Below the pieces are notes generated by a model. That model worked only from the letters and a program-made list of their open reading frames with translations. It did not search any database and was not told the DNA's origin. Below, piece after piece: positions 31,327-39,787 of a stretch of 64,000 nt of DNA; within the stretch, counting starts at the first letter, position 1, and each line of letters begins with the position of its first letter. Source of the stretch: Streptomyces sp. CGMCC 4.7035 (lineage in GTDB: Bacteria; Actinomycetota; Actinomycetes; Streptomycetales; Streptomycetaceae); contig NZ_CP134053.1 in the NCBI RefSeq assembly GCF_031583065.1, positions 2,294,001 to 2,358,000 on the forward strand. The letters run 5' to 3'. Position numbers and translations under genes: made by a program.

Positions 31327-32270
31327 GCCCGCCGCCCTTCACGACCCGCTACGAGGGCGTCGACGGAGACGGTGAGGAGGTCCGGGTCGACCGGGGCGCG
31401 GTCCTCGACCCGCTCGCCGGCGCCCGGCCGGACCCGGCTGGTCATCCACGCGGCCAGGTGGCGGTAGCACGCGCGCCGGTCGGCCGGGGACAACGGCGCC
31501 CGCCGGATCGCCGAGGCGAAGCCCCAGAGGTACTCGGCGAGCAGCCGGGGCGTCGGGTGCAGCGGGCCTGCCCGGCGAGGGTCCAGGTTGACGCAGCGGG
31601 AGCGCTTGGAAGGGTTCGCCCGCTCGGCGCGGGTGGGGTGGTCGCGGCGGAAGTACAGCAGCTCCGGCACTTGGTGGAAGCGCCCGTGCAGCGTGATCTC
31701 GGCGACGAACGTGCGGTCCGCGTGGTGGTAGCTGTCGAGCGGCTTCACCCGGCGCAGCATGTCGGCCCGCATCACCCCGTAGAAGTCGTCGCCGCCCGGC
31801 TCGAACAGCAGGCTGCGGAAGCGCTCGGGCGCGTGCGGCGAGCCGGTGGCGAGCGTGTACTCGTAGGGGACCTTCACCTGGCCGTCGCCGTCGATGACCG
31901 CCTGGTCGGCGTGCGCCAGGATCACGTCGGGCCGCTCGTCCAGCGCTTCGACGCAGCGCCGCAGCAGGTCCCGGCCGTACAGGTCGTCGTGCGAGGCCCA
32001 CTTGAACAGCTCGCCGCGGCACTGGGTGAACACGTAGTTGTGGTTCGGAGTGGCGCCGACATTCCGTGGCAGCCGGAGGTACCGGATGCGGGAGTCCTGT
32101 GCGGCGTACTTGCGGCAGATGTCCTGGGTCCCGTCGGTCGAGGCGTTGTCGGATATGACCAGCTCGAAGTCCTCGTAGGTCTGGCCGAGCAGGGCGTCGA
32201 GCGACTCGGCCAGGTACTCCTCGCCGTTGTACACGGGCAGGCCGATGCTCAGCCTGGGTCGGTCGGTCAT
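31323..32270 (-). CDS. Family 2 glycosyltransferase
   Basis: A 315-aa cytosolic GT-A glycosyltransferase: GLPVYNGEEYLAESLDALL at the start, VISDNASTDGT, and the nucleotide-sugar motif WASHDDLYGRDLL in the position of the DxD region. The start ATG 32270 overlaps the flippase stop; the longer open frame is antisense-like sequence of that gene. It adds one sugar during repeat-unit assembly. Confidence 0.92.
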   Translation of the reverse strand: MTDRPRLSIGLPVYNGEEYLAESLDALLGQTYEDFELVISDNASTDGTQDICRKYAAQDSRIRYLRLPRNVGATPNHNYVFTQCRGELFKWASHDDLYGRDLLRRCVEALDERPDVILAHADQAVIDGDGQVKVPYEYTLATGSPHAPERFRSLLFEPGGDDFYGVMRADMLRRVKPLDSYHHADRTFVAEITLHGRFHQVPELLYFRRDHPTRAERANPSKRSRCVNLDPRRAGPLHPTPRLLAEYLWGFASAIRRAPLSPADRRACYRHLAAWMTSRVRPGAGERVEDRAPVDPDLLTVSVDALVAGREGRRA

Positions 32271-33574
32271 GAGGTCCTCACTTCGGGGATGGGGTCGTGG
32301 GGGCGCTCGCGCAGGGCGGACCGCAGGTGCAGCCACCACACGGCCGAGCCGCTGACGGTCGCGGCGGCGGCGCCCCAGGCCGAGCCGACCGTGCCGGCGA
32401 CGGCCGCCCCGCCGAGCCCGCCGCCGACGTAACAGGCGGAGGCGAACAGCTGGGAGCGCAGGCTGCGCCGGGCCGCGCCGAGCGCGCGCAGCCCGGCCGC
32501 CGCGCCGGTGCCGAGGCCCGCGCCCGCGACGCCGAGGGTGATCGGCACGATGAGCTCCGAGGCGGAGTGCCAGACGCCGCCGAGCACCAGCTCGCCGAGC
32601 CGGTCCGGCACCAGCAGCAGCGCCCCGCCCCAGAGCAGCGCGCCGGCGGCCTGCCCGCCGCCCAGCAGGAGGCAGAACGTGCCGAGGCGGTGCGGGGCCT
32701 GCCGCAGCACCCGTGCCGCCTCCGGGACCGTGACCAGCGACAGGCCCATCAGCACGGCGAGGAACGGGCCCATCAGGAGTTCGGCGCCCCGCACCGCACC
32801 CACCGCGCCGACCCCGACGATCGCGCCGAGCCCGTATGCCCGCAGTTGGCTCGCGCCGCTGAGGCTGACGTTCTCGACCAGGTACCGGTAGCCGAGATCG
32901 CGCTGTTCGCGCAGCCACCCGCGCGCCCCGGTCATCCGGGGCCGGATGGCGGACTGGAGGCAGCCGTACGCGGCGGCCACCGCGGCGGACACGCCCCAGG
33001 CGAGCACGAAAGCGGCGACACTGCCCACATGGGCCGCCACGACCATGGCCGGGATGAGCGCGACGCCCCACACAACGTCGTTGACGAAGGCCTTCCGCCC
33101 GTTGCCGGCGGCGAAGAACCCGAACCGCCAGGCGTCCTGCAGCAGCAGCCCCGGCAGCATGACGCCGAGGCAGGCGAACGCGGGCCCCAACCGGCCGCCG
33201 AGAGCAAGCCCGACCACCAGACACACCGTGCCTATGGCGGTACCGACGCCGAGCGCGGTACCCGTCGAGCGGGCCACCGCCCGGCGCCAGGACGCGTCCG
33301 ACACCCCGCTGAAGCGCACCACGAGCGGGTCGGTGGAAAGGCCGCGCGAGACGTTGAGCACCACGCCGTACGTCACCCAGGCCAGGCTGAACACGCCGAA
33401 CGCGGTCACCCCCAACGAGCGCGCCACGTAGATCCCCACCGCGAAGTTGGAGATGCTGGAGGCCGCCTGGTCGGCCAGTCCCCAGGACAGCCGGCCGACG
33501 AGGGCCCGCCTGGCGGATCCGGCCGGTGGCGCCACTGTCTGCGGATTCTCCCCCTCGACGGGCATCGACGTCAT
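32267..33574 (-). CDS. Wzx-like polysaccharide flippase (MATE/MVF fold)
   Basis: A 435-aa membrane protein with about 12 helices. It starts SARRALVGRLSWGLADQAAS, typical of Wzx/RfbX-type flippases, and has ARSLGVTAFGVFSLAW in the second helix region. It is expected to flip the lipid-linked repeat unit across the membrane. Together with the Wzz-like proteins and the O-antigen-polymerase-like protein it indicates a Wzx/Wzy-type pathway. Confidence 0.88.
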   Translation of the reverse strand: MTSMPVEGENPQTVAPPAGSARRALVGRLSWGLADQAASSISNFAVGIYVARSLGVTAFGVFSLAWVTYGVVLNVSRGLSTDPLVVRFSGVSDASWRRAVARSTGTALGVGTAIGTVCLVVGLALGGRLGPAFACLGVMLPGLLLQDAWRFGFFAAGNGRKAFVNDVVWGVALIPAMVVAAHVGSVAAFVLAWGVSAAVAAAYGCLQSAIRPRMTGARGWLREQRDLGYRYLVENVSLSGASQLRAYGLGAIVGVGAVGAVRGAELLMGPFLAVLMGLSLVTVPEAARVLRQAPHRLGTFCLLLGGGQAAGALLWGGALLLVPDRLGELVLGGVWHSASELIVPITLGVAGAGLGTGAAAGLRALGAARRSLRSQLFASACYVGGGLGGAAVAGTVGSAWGAAAATVSGSAVWWLHLRSALRERPHDPIPEVRTS

Positions 33575-34845
33575 GTCTTGATCAGCCCGGCCTCGTGCAG
33601 GACACCGGCCGCGTCGGCGACGGTGTCGAACGGCAGCCCGGACCGCTCGGCGACGTCCAGCAGACTGTGCTCGCCGTCAGAGAGGTTGAGCACCCAGAGC
33701 ATGGCCATCTGGGCCTGCTTGGTGTCGCTGCGCCCGCCGAGCGCGTCGTACAACCCGCGCCGGCCCAGCTGCGGTTCGCCGTAGGGGCTGAGGTTGAGGT
33801 AGCGCCGGTTGCGGTCCAGGACGGCGAACGCCTCGCGGCAGACCGCGAAGGTGTCCGCCATCGCCTCCGGGGAGACGAAGTCCAGGTTGTCCGCCGAGGT
33901 GTGGTACTCGGGATAGCCCGCGTACGGGGTCCGGGTGAGCGAGCCGACACCGAGGTTGAACCCGGGCGAGCAGTACTGCCGCTCGTCGTAGCCGTACGGA
34001 GTGAACTCGACGACGCGGTGCGGCCGTTCGGAGGCGGCCAGCACGTGCCGCAGCACCCGGTCGATCTCCGCGTCACCGCGCCTGCTCTGCTTGTACGTCA
34101 ACGCGCCCGGGTCGCCGGCGCAGGCCAGCACCAGCCCGTGCTTGACCCGCTCGACCCTTTCCGCGTTGCGGGCCAGCCAGGTGATCGCTCCGATGGTGCC
34201 GGGAGCGAAGATGAACCGGTAGGTGTAGTACGGCGTTTCCTCGGCCAGCGCCCGGGCCAGGAACGTCGCCACCGCGACGCCCGCCATGTTGTCGTTGGCC
34301 AGCGACGGGTGGCAGACGTGGCAGGAGACGATCACCTCGTCGGCTACCTGACCGGGCACCACGTGCTCGGCGTAGGTGAGATGGCCGTCGGCGAGCGTGG
34401 AGTCGATGCGCACCTCGTACTCGCCGTCCGGCATCGCGTCCAGGGTCTCCTGGGTCAGGCAGAACCCCCAGTCCGGCTTGTAGTAGCTGGTGCGGTACGG
34501 CACCCAGGACGGGTGGTCCGGCAGGGTGTGCAGGTGCGCGCGCAGCTCGGACAGGGGCATGGTCTTGGCCACCGGCACGCTGTAGCCGAGCACGTGCAGG
34601 CTGGACGCGGCGAAGTCGACGACCCGATTGCCGGCCGTGTCGGCGATGTACGCGTCCCGGATGTTCCACTCCTGCGGCACCGTCCAGTCGAGGACCTGGG
34701 TTCCGGTCGGCACCTCGTGCACGTGCAGCGGGATGTACTCGCCGACGATGTCCAAGGTGGCGCGCACACCGTCGCCGGTGATGCTCCGGCAGAGCGGGTA
34801 CAGCCGCTCCACCAGGGCGTACATCTCCTCGCCGCGCTCGGTCAC
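33571..34845 (-). CDS. DUF4910 aminopeptidase-like protein
   Basis: A 424-aa protein with an N-terminal DUF2172-like insert and M28-peptidase-like core: VSCHVCHPSLANDN (metal-ligand region), PGTIGAITWLARN, and YHTSADNLDFVS near the C-terminal metal site. A winged-helix-like end (HSLLDVAERSGLPFDTVADA) follows. GTG 34845 overlaps the epimerase stop; ATG 34824 is possible but has no room for a ribosome site. Such proteins recur in sugar clusters next to PIG-L and C-methyltransferase genes. A hydrolytic step on an N-acyl or amide sugar is possible but unproven. Confidence 0.85.
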   Translation of the reverse strand: MTERGEEMYALVERLYPLCRSITGDGVRATLDIVGEYIPLHVHEVPTGTQVLDWTVPQEWNIRDAYIADTAGNRVVDFAASSLHVLGYSVPVAKTMPLSELRAHLHTLPDHPSWVPYRTSYYKPDWGFCLTQETLDAMPDGEYEVRIDSTLADGHLTYAEHVVPGQVADEVIVSCHVCHPSLANDNMAGVAVATFLARALAEETPYYTYRFIFAPGTIGAITWLARNAERVERVKHGLVLACAGDPGALTYKQSRRGDAEIDRVLRHVLAASERPHRVVEFTPYGYDERQYCSPGFNLGVGSLTRTPYAGYPEYHTSADNLDFVSPEAMADTFAVCREAFAVLDRNRRYLNLSPYGEPQLGRRGLYDALGGRSDTKQAQMAMLWVLNLSDGEHSLLDVAERSGLPFDTVADAAGVLHEAGLIKT

Positions 34846-35867
34846 CGGCGCCACCGCAGGGTGTCGTCGACGGCGCCGGCGCCGGACGCGGCGCGCAGTA
34901 CGGCCAGGCGGGTGAAGCGCTGTTGGAAGTCCTCCTGGGTCAGCCCGTGTGCGCGGTAGGCGTCGGCGAGTTCGAGCGCGCCCCGCTTCACCGTCCACTC
35001 GCAGTCGAAGCCGGGGATCGCCGCGCGGAACCGGGAGAAGTCCACCCGGTACGACCGTGGGTCGGCACCGGTTTCCCCGGTGATCACCACCTTGGAGCCG
35101 GGCACCGCCTCGGCGACCTGCTCGGCGATCTCGGCGACCGTGACGTTGTTGGTCTCGCTGCCGATGTTGAACGGCCGGTCGTGCACCGCTTCGCGCGGCG
35201 CGGTCAGCGCGGCCGTGAAGGCCCGTGCGATGTCGACGGCGTGCACCAGCGGGCGCCAGGGCGTGCCGTCGGACATCACCAGCACCTCGCCGGACAGCAG
35301 CGCGTGGCCCACCAGGTTGTTCAGCACGATGTCGGCACGCAGCCGGGGCGAGAAGCCGAAGGCCGTGGCGTTGCGCATGAACACGGGGGTGAAGTCGCCG
35401 TCGGCGAGCTCGTGCAGGTCGTCCTCCACCCGCACCTTGGACTCCGCGTACGGCGTCACCGGGCGCAGCGGGGCGTCCTCGCCCACCAGGTCCTCGCCGC
35501 CGGCGGCACCGTAGACCGAGCAGGTCGACGCGTACAGGAAGCGCCCCACTCCGGCGTCGCGGGCCAGCCGGGCCAGCCGTACGGACGCGTGGTGGTTGAT
35601 GTCGTAGGTGAGCTCCGGGGCCAGCGATCCCAGCGGGTCGTTGGACAGTGCGGCCAGGTGGATCACGGCATCCACCCCTGCCACGTGTTCGGCCGTGAGG
35701 TCGCGCAGGTCCACCCGCTGCCCCGGCGGGTCCGCCGGCGCCGGGCCAAGGACGCAGTCGGCGAACAGGCCGGCGTCGAGGCCGACGACCTCGTGCCCGG
35801 CGGCCGTGAGGACGGGGGCCATGACGGTGCCCAGGTATCCCTGGTGTCCGGTCAGTAGTACGCGCAA
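34842..35867 (-). CDS. NAD-dependent sugar epimerase/dehydratase
   Basis: A 341-aa extended short-chain dehydrogenase. The nucleotide motif GHQGYLG is at 7-13, the catalytic triad is Thr115 (in STCSVYG), Tyr140 and Lys144 (YAESK), and there is RNATAFGFSPRLRADIVLNN for substrate binding. It is the only candidate in the locus for 4-keto-sugar formation or reduction beside the cytidylyltransferase-like gene. The exact reaction cannot be told. Confidence 0.9.
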   Translation of the reverse strand: MRVLLTGHQGYLGTVMAPVLTAAGHEVVGLDAGLFADCVLGPAPADPPGQRVDLRDLTAEHVAGVDAVIHLAALSNDPLGSLAPELTYDINHHASVRLARLARDAGVGRFLYASTCSVYGAAGGEDLVGEDAPLRPVTPYAESKVRVEDDLHELADGDFTPVFMRNATAFGFSPRLRADIVLNNLVGHALLSGEVLVMSDGTPWRPLVHAVDIARAFTAALTAPREAVHDRPFNIGSETNNVTVAEIAEQVAEAVPGSKVVITGETGADPRSYRVDFSRFRAAIPGFDCEWTVKRGALELADAYRAHGLTQEDFQQRFTRLAVLRAASGAGAVDDTLRWRR

Positions 35868-35870
35868 GGT

Positions 35871-36518
35871 TCAACCCCCCAGGTTGAGCGTGAGTTTGGT
35901 GACGGCGAACGCCTCGGCGTAGCGCGCGTGGCATTCGATGCCGCGGATCCGGGCCAGCCCGAGGAAGGCCTCCCGGTCGTACCAGGGCCGGTGCCGCTGC
36001 GAGGGGTAGTGCTCCTGCAGCAGCCGCACCTTCTGTTCGGCGATCTCCGGCGACAGCGGCTGGTACGCCGCCGGACGGCCGAGATCGCCGTCCCACTTGA
36101 CGATCTCGTAGCCGAGCACGAGATGGTCGCGGAACGCGGTGGGTATCAGCTTCGCCAGCCCGCGGTGGTCCTGGTGCGCGTCATCGGTGCGCGGGGCCAG
36201 GATCAGATCGGGGTCGGTCTGCCCGCGCAGTTCCTCGACCGCGGCCTTGGCCTCGTCCCAGTGCACGGGCATCCGGCCGTCCGGCAGCTTGAGCACGGTC
36301 AGCCGCAGGTCGGCGCCCGGGCAGAAGGCGGCGAGCGCGGCCCGCTCCTCCTGTTCCCGGTCGGTGCCGCCGCCGGAGAGCACCAGCGCGTCGACGCGGA
36401 TACCGGGTCGCGCGTGACACAACGTCAGCAGCGTGCCGCCGGCGCCGATGGCGATGTCGTCGCAGTGCGCGCCCACTGCGACGATCCGCTCCAGGGGTCC
36501 GGCCCCGAGCCGGATCAC
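35871..36518 (-). CDS. PIG-L family deacetylase
   Basis: A 215-aa zinc-dependent N-deacetylase fold. The metal motif is GAHCDDIAIGAGGTL with His18, Asp20 and Asp21, and the second motif is RTDDAHQDHRGLAKL (His-x-x-His). GTG 36518 overlaps the stop of the upstream nucleotidyltransferase. It probably removes an acetyl group from a sugar intermediate. Confidence 0.9.
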   Translation of the reverse strand: MIRLGAGPLERIVAVGAHCDDIAIGAGGTLLTLCHARPGIRVDALVLSGGGTDREQEERAALAAFCPGADLRLTVLKLPDGRMPVHWDEAKAAVEELRGQTDPDLILAPRTDDAHQDHRGLAKLIPTAFRDHLVLGYEIVKWDGDLGRPAAYQPLSPEIAEQKVRLLQEHYPSQRHRPWYDREAFLGLARIRGIECHARYAEAFAVTKLTLNLGG

Positions 36519-37315
36519 GCTCTCGCTCCGGCACTCGCGCCGTCCCGTTCCCACACGGCCCACGGACGGTCGCCCCGGGCGTAGGCCTCGTCGAGCGCGG
36601 CCCGCTCCTTCACGGTGTCGGTCGGCTTCCAGAACCCGCGGTGCTGGTGCGCCACCAGCCGTCCGCGCTTGGCCAGTTGGGCGCATCCGTCGGCGACCAG
36701 GTCCCCGTTCTCAGGGATGTGGTCGAAGACCTCCTGGCGGAGGACGAAGTAGCCGCCGTTCTCCCACAGCGGCAGTTCGCTCACCGCGGTGATGCCGCCC
36801 ACCAGGCCGTCCTCGCCCAACTCCACGCAGTGGAACGATGACTGCGGCGGCACCACCATCATCGACGCACCCGCGTCGCGCCGGGCGAACCGGTCGATCA
36901 TCTCCGGAAGCGGGGCGTCGGTGAGGACGTCGGCGTAGTTGGCGAGGAACATCTCGTCGCCGTCCAGGTGGTGCCGTACCCGGCGCAGCCGCTCCCCGAT
37001 CGGTGACTCGATGCCGGTCTGCGCGAACGTGATCGTCCAGTCGGCGATGTCGGTGGACAGCAGCTCGGTCTGCCCCTTGCGCAGCACGAAGTCGTTGGAC
37101 GTCGTCTCCTCGTAGTTGAGGAAGAAGTCCTTGATGTGGTGGGCCCCGTATCCGAGGCACAGGATGAACTCCGTGTGCCCGAAGTGCGCGTAGTAGCGCA
37201 TGACGTGCCAGATCAGCGGTCGCGGGCCGACCATCGCCATCGGCTTGGGCACGTCGTCGGCGGCTCCGTTGCGCATCCGCATCCCGTAACCGCCGCAGAA
37301 CAGAACGACCTTCAT
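36515..37315 (-). CDS. Glucose-1-phosphate cytidylyltransferase-like enzyme
   Basis: A 266-aa sugar nucleotidyltransferase. It starts KVVLFCGGYGMRMRNG, then VPKPMAMVGPRPLIWHVM, GYGAHHIKDFF, FLANYADVLTD and the RfbF-like end GFWKPTDTVKERAAL. It is therefore most like the CDP-glucose-forming enzymes, except that the usual start GGxGTRL is altered to GGYGMRM. It probably activates the sugar that the C-methyltransferase and epimerase modify. It overlaps genes on both sides. Confidence 0.88.
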   Translation of the reverse strand: MKVVLFCGGYGMRMRNGAADDVPKPMAMVGPRPLIWHVMRYYAHFGHTEFILCLGYGAHHIKDFFLNYEETTSNDFVLRKGQTELLSTDIADWTITFAQTGIESPIGERLRRVRHHLDGDEMFLANYADVLTDAPLPEMIDRFARRDAGASMMVVPPQSSFHCVELGEDGLVGGITAVSELPLWENGGYFVLRQEVFDHIPENGDLVADGCAQLAKRGRLVAHQHRGFWKPTDTVKERAALDEAYARGDRPWAVWERDGASAGARA

Positions 37316-38547
37316 CGCTTGACCTCGACAATGCTCAGTTCCGGGATGGGAAAGACCAGTCGGCCGCCCCACTCGTGCACGAAGGACAGCTGCTCGACCA
37401 GCTCGGCCCGCAGGTTCCACGGGAGGACGAGGACGTAGTCCGGTCTGTCGGCGGCTATCCGCTCGGGCGGCAGGATCGGGATGCGGGTGCCCGGGGTGAA
37501 CCTGCCGTGCTTGTAGGGGTTGCGGTCGACCGTGTACGCGAGCAGGTCGGGCCGGATGCCGCAGTGGTTGAGCAGGGTGTTGCCCTTGCCGGGGGCGCCG
37601 TAGCCGACGACCGTCTCGCCGCGCTCGGCCGCCTCGATGAGGAACTTGAGGAGATCCCGGCGCACCTTGGCCACCCGATCGGAGAACTCGGTGTACCCGG
37701 ACAGCTCCTGAAGCCCGGCGGCCTTCTCCCGGGCCAGCACGTCGGCCACCTGCTGCGTCGGCTCGCCGGCCACCTCGGCCGGCCGGGCCCACAGCCGGAT
37801 GGAGCCGCCGTGCGTGGGCAGCAGCTCGACGTCCACGAGCGTGAGTCCGCCGCTCGCCAGCGCCCGGGTCGCGGACGCGACCGTGTAGTACTGGAAGTGC
37901 TCGTGGTAGATCGTGTCGTACTGGTTCTCCTCGATCAGGGTCAGCAGGTGCTGCACCTCGATGGAGACCCAGCCGTCGTCGGCGACCAGGGCGCGCAGCC
38001 CCTGGGTGAACCCGACCACGTCGGGGATGTGCGCGTACACGTTGTTGGCCACGACCAGGTCCGCCGGTCCGTGTTCGGCACGGACTGCCGTGCCGGTGTC
38101 CGGCGACAGGAACTCCGTGAGCGTCGGCACACCCGCGTCCCGCGCCGCGGCGCCGACGTTCACCGAGGGCTCGATGCCGAGGCACCGGATCCCGCGGTCC
38201 ACCACATGCTTCAGCAGGTACCCGTCGTTGCTCGCGACCTCGACCACGAAGGCGTCGGGGCCGAGACCCACCCGCTGTACGGCGTCGGCGACGAACGTGC
38301 GCGCATGCTCCACCCAGGAGGTCGAGTAGGAGGAGAAGTACGCGTACTCCTTGAACGTCTCCTCCGGCGTGATCAGCGGAGGGATCTGCGCGAGCCAGCA
38401 GTCGGTGCAGACCCGCAGGTGCAGCGGGTACGCCGGCTCCGGCTGGTCCAGTTGGTCCGCGGCGAGAAAGCTCTCACACGGCGGGGTCGCCCCCAGATCG
38501 ACGACGCTCGCCAGCGCCGCCGAGCCGCAGAGTCGGCATCGTGTCAT
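37312..38547 (-). CDS. SAM-dependent sugar C-methyltransferase
   Basis: A 411-aa enzyme of the three-domain C-methyltransferase type (TylCIII/NovU-like). The N-terminal zinc domain has Cys4, Cys7, Cys47 and Cys50. The SAM domain has VVEVASNDGYLLKHV, and there is YDTIYHEHFQYYT (conserved Tyr-His-Glu-His catalytic region). The C-terminal domain includes VVGYGAPGKGNTLLNHCGI. These enzymes make branched-chain sugars by methylating a 4-keto sugar. It supports an unusual C-methylated sugar in the polymer. Confidence 0.92.
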   Translation of the reverse strand: MTRCRLCGSAALASVVDLGATPPCESFLAADQLDQPEPAYPLHLRVCTDCWLAQIPPLITPEETFKEYAYFSSYSTSWVEHARTFVADAVQRVGLGPDAFVVEVASNDGYLLKHVVDRGIRCLGIEPSVNVGAAARDAGVPTLTEFLSPDTGTAVRAEHGPADLVVANNVYAHIPDVVGFTQGLRALVADDGWVSIEVQHLLTLIEENQYDTIYHEHFQYYTVASATRALASGGLTLVDVELLPTHGGSIRLWARPAEVAGEPTQQVADVLAREKAAGLQELSGYTEFSDRVAKVRRDLLKFLIEAAERGETVVGYGAPGKGNTLLNHCGIRPDLLAYTVDRNPYKHGRFTPGTRIPILPPERIAADRPDYVLVLPWNLRAELVEQLSFVHEWGGRLVFPIPELSIVEVKR

Positions 38548-39785
38548 CTACTGTCCCCATCCCCCCTGCTCGCGCGGGTGTCCCCGCCGCGAGCCAGTGC
38601 TGACCGACCCGCGATCGCGGTGCGGTACTCCTCAACCAGGCGCTTCAGCCCGACGTCCGGGCTGAAGCCCTGCTCGTAACGGCGCCGGGCCGCCTGCCCC
38701 ATCTCCCGGTTGCGGGCCGGATCGGCCGCGATCCGGCGTATGCAGGACGCGAGCGAGGCGGGCTCGCCCGGCCGGTGCAGCAGCCCGGTCACCCCGTCCT
38801 CGACGAGTTCGACGAAGGCGCCGTGCCCGGCGGCGACGGTCGGGACCCCGGCCGCCATCGCCTCCACGACCACCAGGCCGAACGCCTCCAGCCACGTCGA
38901 GGGAGCCACCACGGCGACCGACCGCGCGATGGCCTGCCGGCACTCCGTTGTGTCGTACAGGCCGACGTAGCGCACGTCGTCCCGGCCCGCCGCCCAGGCG
39001 GTCACCTCCGGCTCCAGCGGCCCCGCGCCGGCGATCACGAGCGGGACGCCCACACCGCCGCTCGCTGCGATCTCGTCCCATGCGGCCATGAGCAGCCGCA
39101 CGCCCTTGGCCTCCGCGAGCCGGCCGAGGTAGAGCAGATGCTCGCCGGCGCCATCGCGGCGGGTGCCCGGGTCGGGCACGAAGTTGTGCTTCACCGCCAG
39201 CCGCTCGGCCGGCATGCCCGCCCGCACCAGCACGTCGCGCTGGGCCGCGGAGATGCAGAAGAACCGCTCCACGCCGGACCACCACCGCCGCCGGTTGACC
39301 GACATGCTGACCGCGAGCGGCACCGTCGCCAGCCGGGAGCTCCGGTAGCAGCCGTGCCGGACTGCGGGCAGCGGCGCGGACCCGACGCACTCGGTGCACG
39401 GCCGGCCGTCCCGCTGGAGCGTGCCGGGCGGGCAGACCTGGGTGTAGTTGTGCAGCGTGGCGACGGCGGGCACGCCGGCGTCGGCGCAGGCGGCCAGCAC
39501 CGCCGGAGACAGGAGCGGGAAGACGTTGTGGACGTGCACCACGTCCGGCCGCTCGGTGCGAAGCCGGGCGGTGAGCTCCGCGCGGACCGCCGGGTTCCAC
39601 GGCACAAGGAGCGGTACCGCGGCCTTGCCCAGCAGGGACCGGGCGGCGATGTCGTCGCTGCGTCGCTCGAACACCTCGACCCGGTGGCCGGCCCCGCGCA
39701 GCAGCGCCACCTCCTGGTCGACGACCTTGTTCTCTCCGCTCGGCTGCGCCGAGGCATAGCGGTTGTGCACCACGAGGACGTGCAT
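38544..39785 (-). CDS. Family 4 glycosyltransferase
   Basis: A 413-aa GT-B glycosyltransferase. It has an N-terminal VHNRYASAQPSGENKVVDQE, HVHNVFPLLSP, a Cys-containing loop (CPPGTLQRDGRPCTECVG) seen in some EPS transferases, and the C-terminal EX7E motif in WLEAFGLVVVEAMAAGVP. ATG 39785 is preferred with GGAGGTGA at 10 nt; GTG 39791 two codons upstream is also in frame. Confidence 0.92.
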   Translation of the reverse strand: MHVLVVHNRYASAQPSGENKVVDQEVALLRGAGHRVEVFERRSDDIAARSLLGKAAVPLLVPWNPAVRAELTARLRTERPDVVHVHNVFPLLSPAVLAACADAGVPAVATLHNYTQVCPPGTLQRDGRPCTECVGSAPLPAVRHGCYRSSRLATVPLAVSMSVNRRRWWSGVERFFCISAAQRDVLVRAGMPAERLAVKHNFVPDPGTRRDGAGEHLLYLGRLAEAKGVRLLMAAWDEIAASGGVGVPLVIAGAGPLEPEVTAWAAGRDDVRYVGLYDTTECRQAIARSVAVVAPSTWLEAFGLVVVEAMAAGVPTVAAGHGAFVELVEDGVTGLLHRPGEPASLASCIRRIAADPARNREMGQAARRRYEQGFSPDVGLKRLVEEYRTAIAGRSALARGGDTRASRGDGDSR

Positions 39786-39787
39786 GC

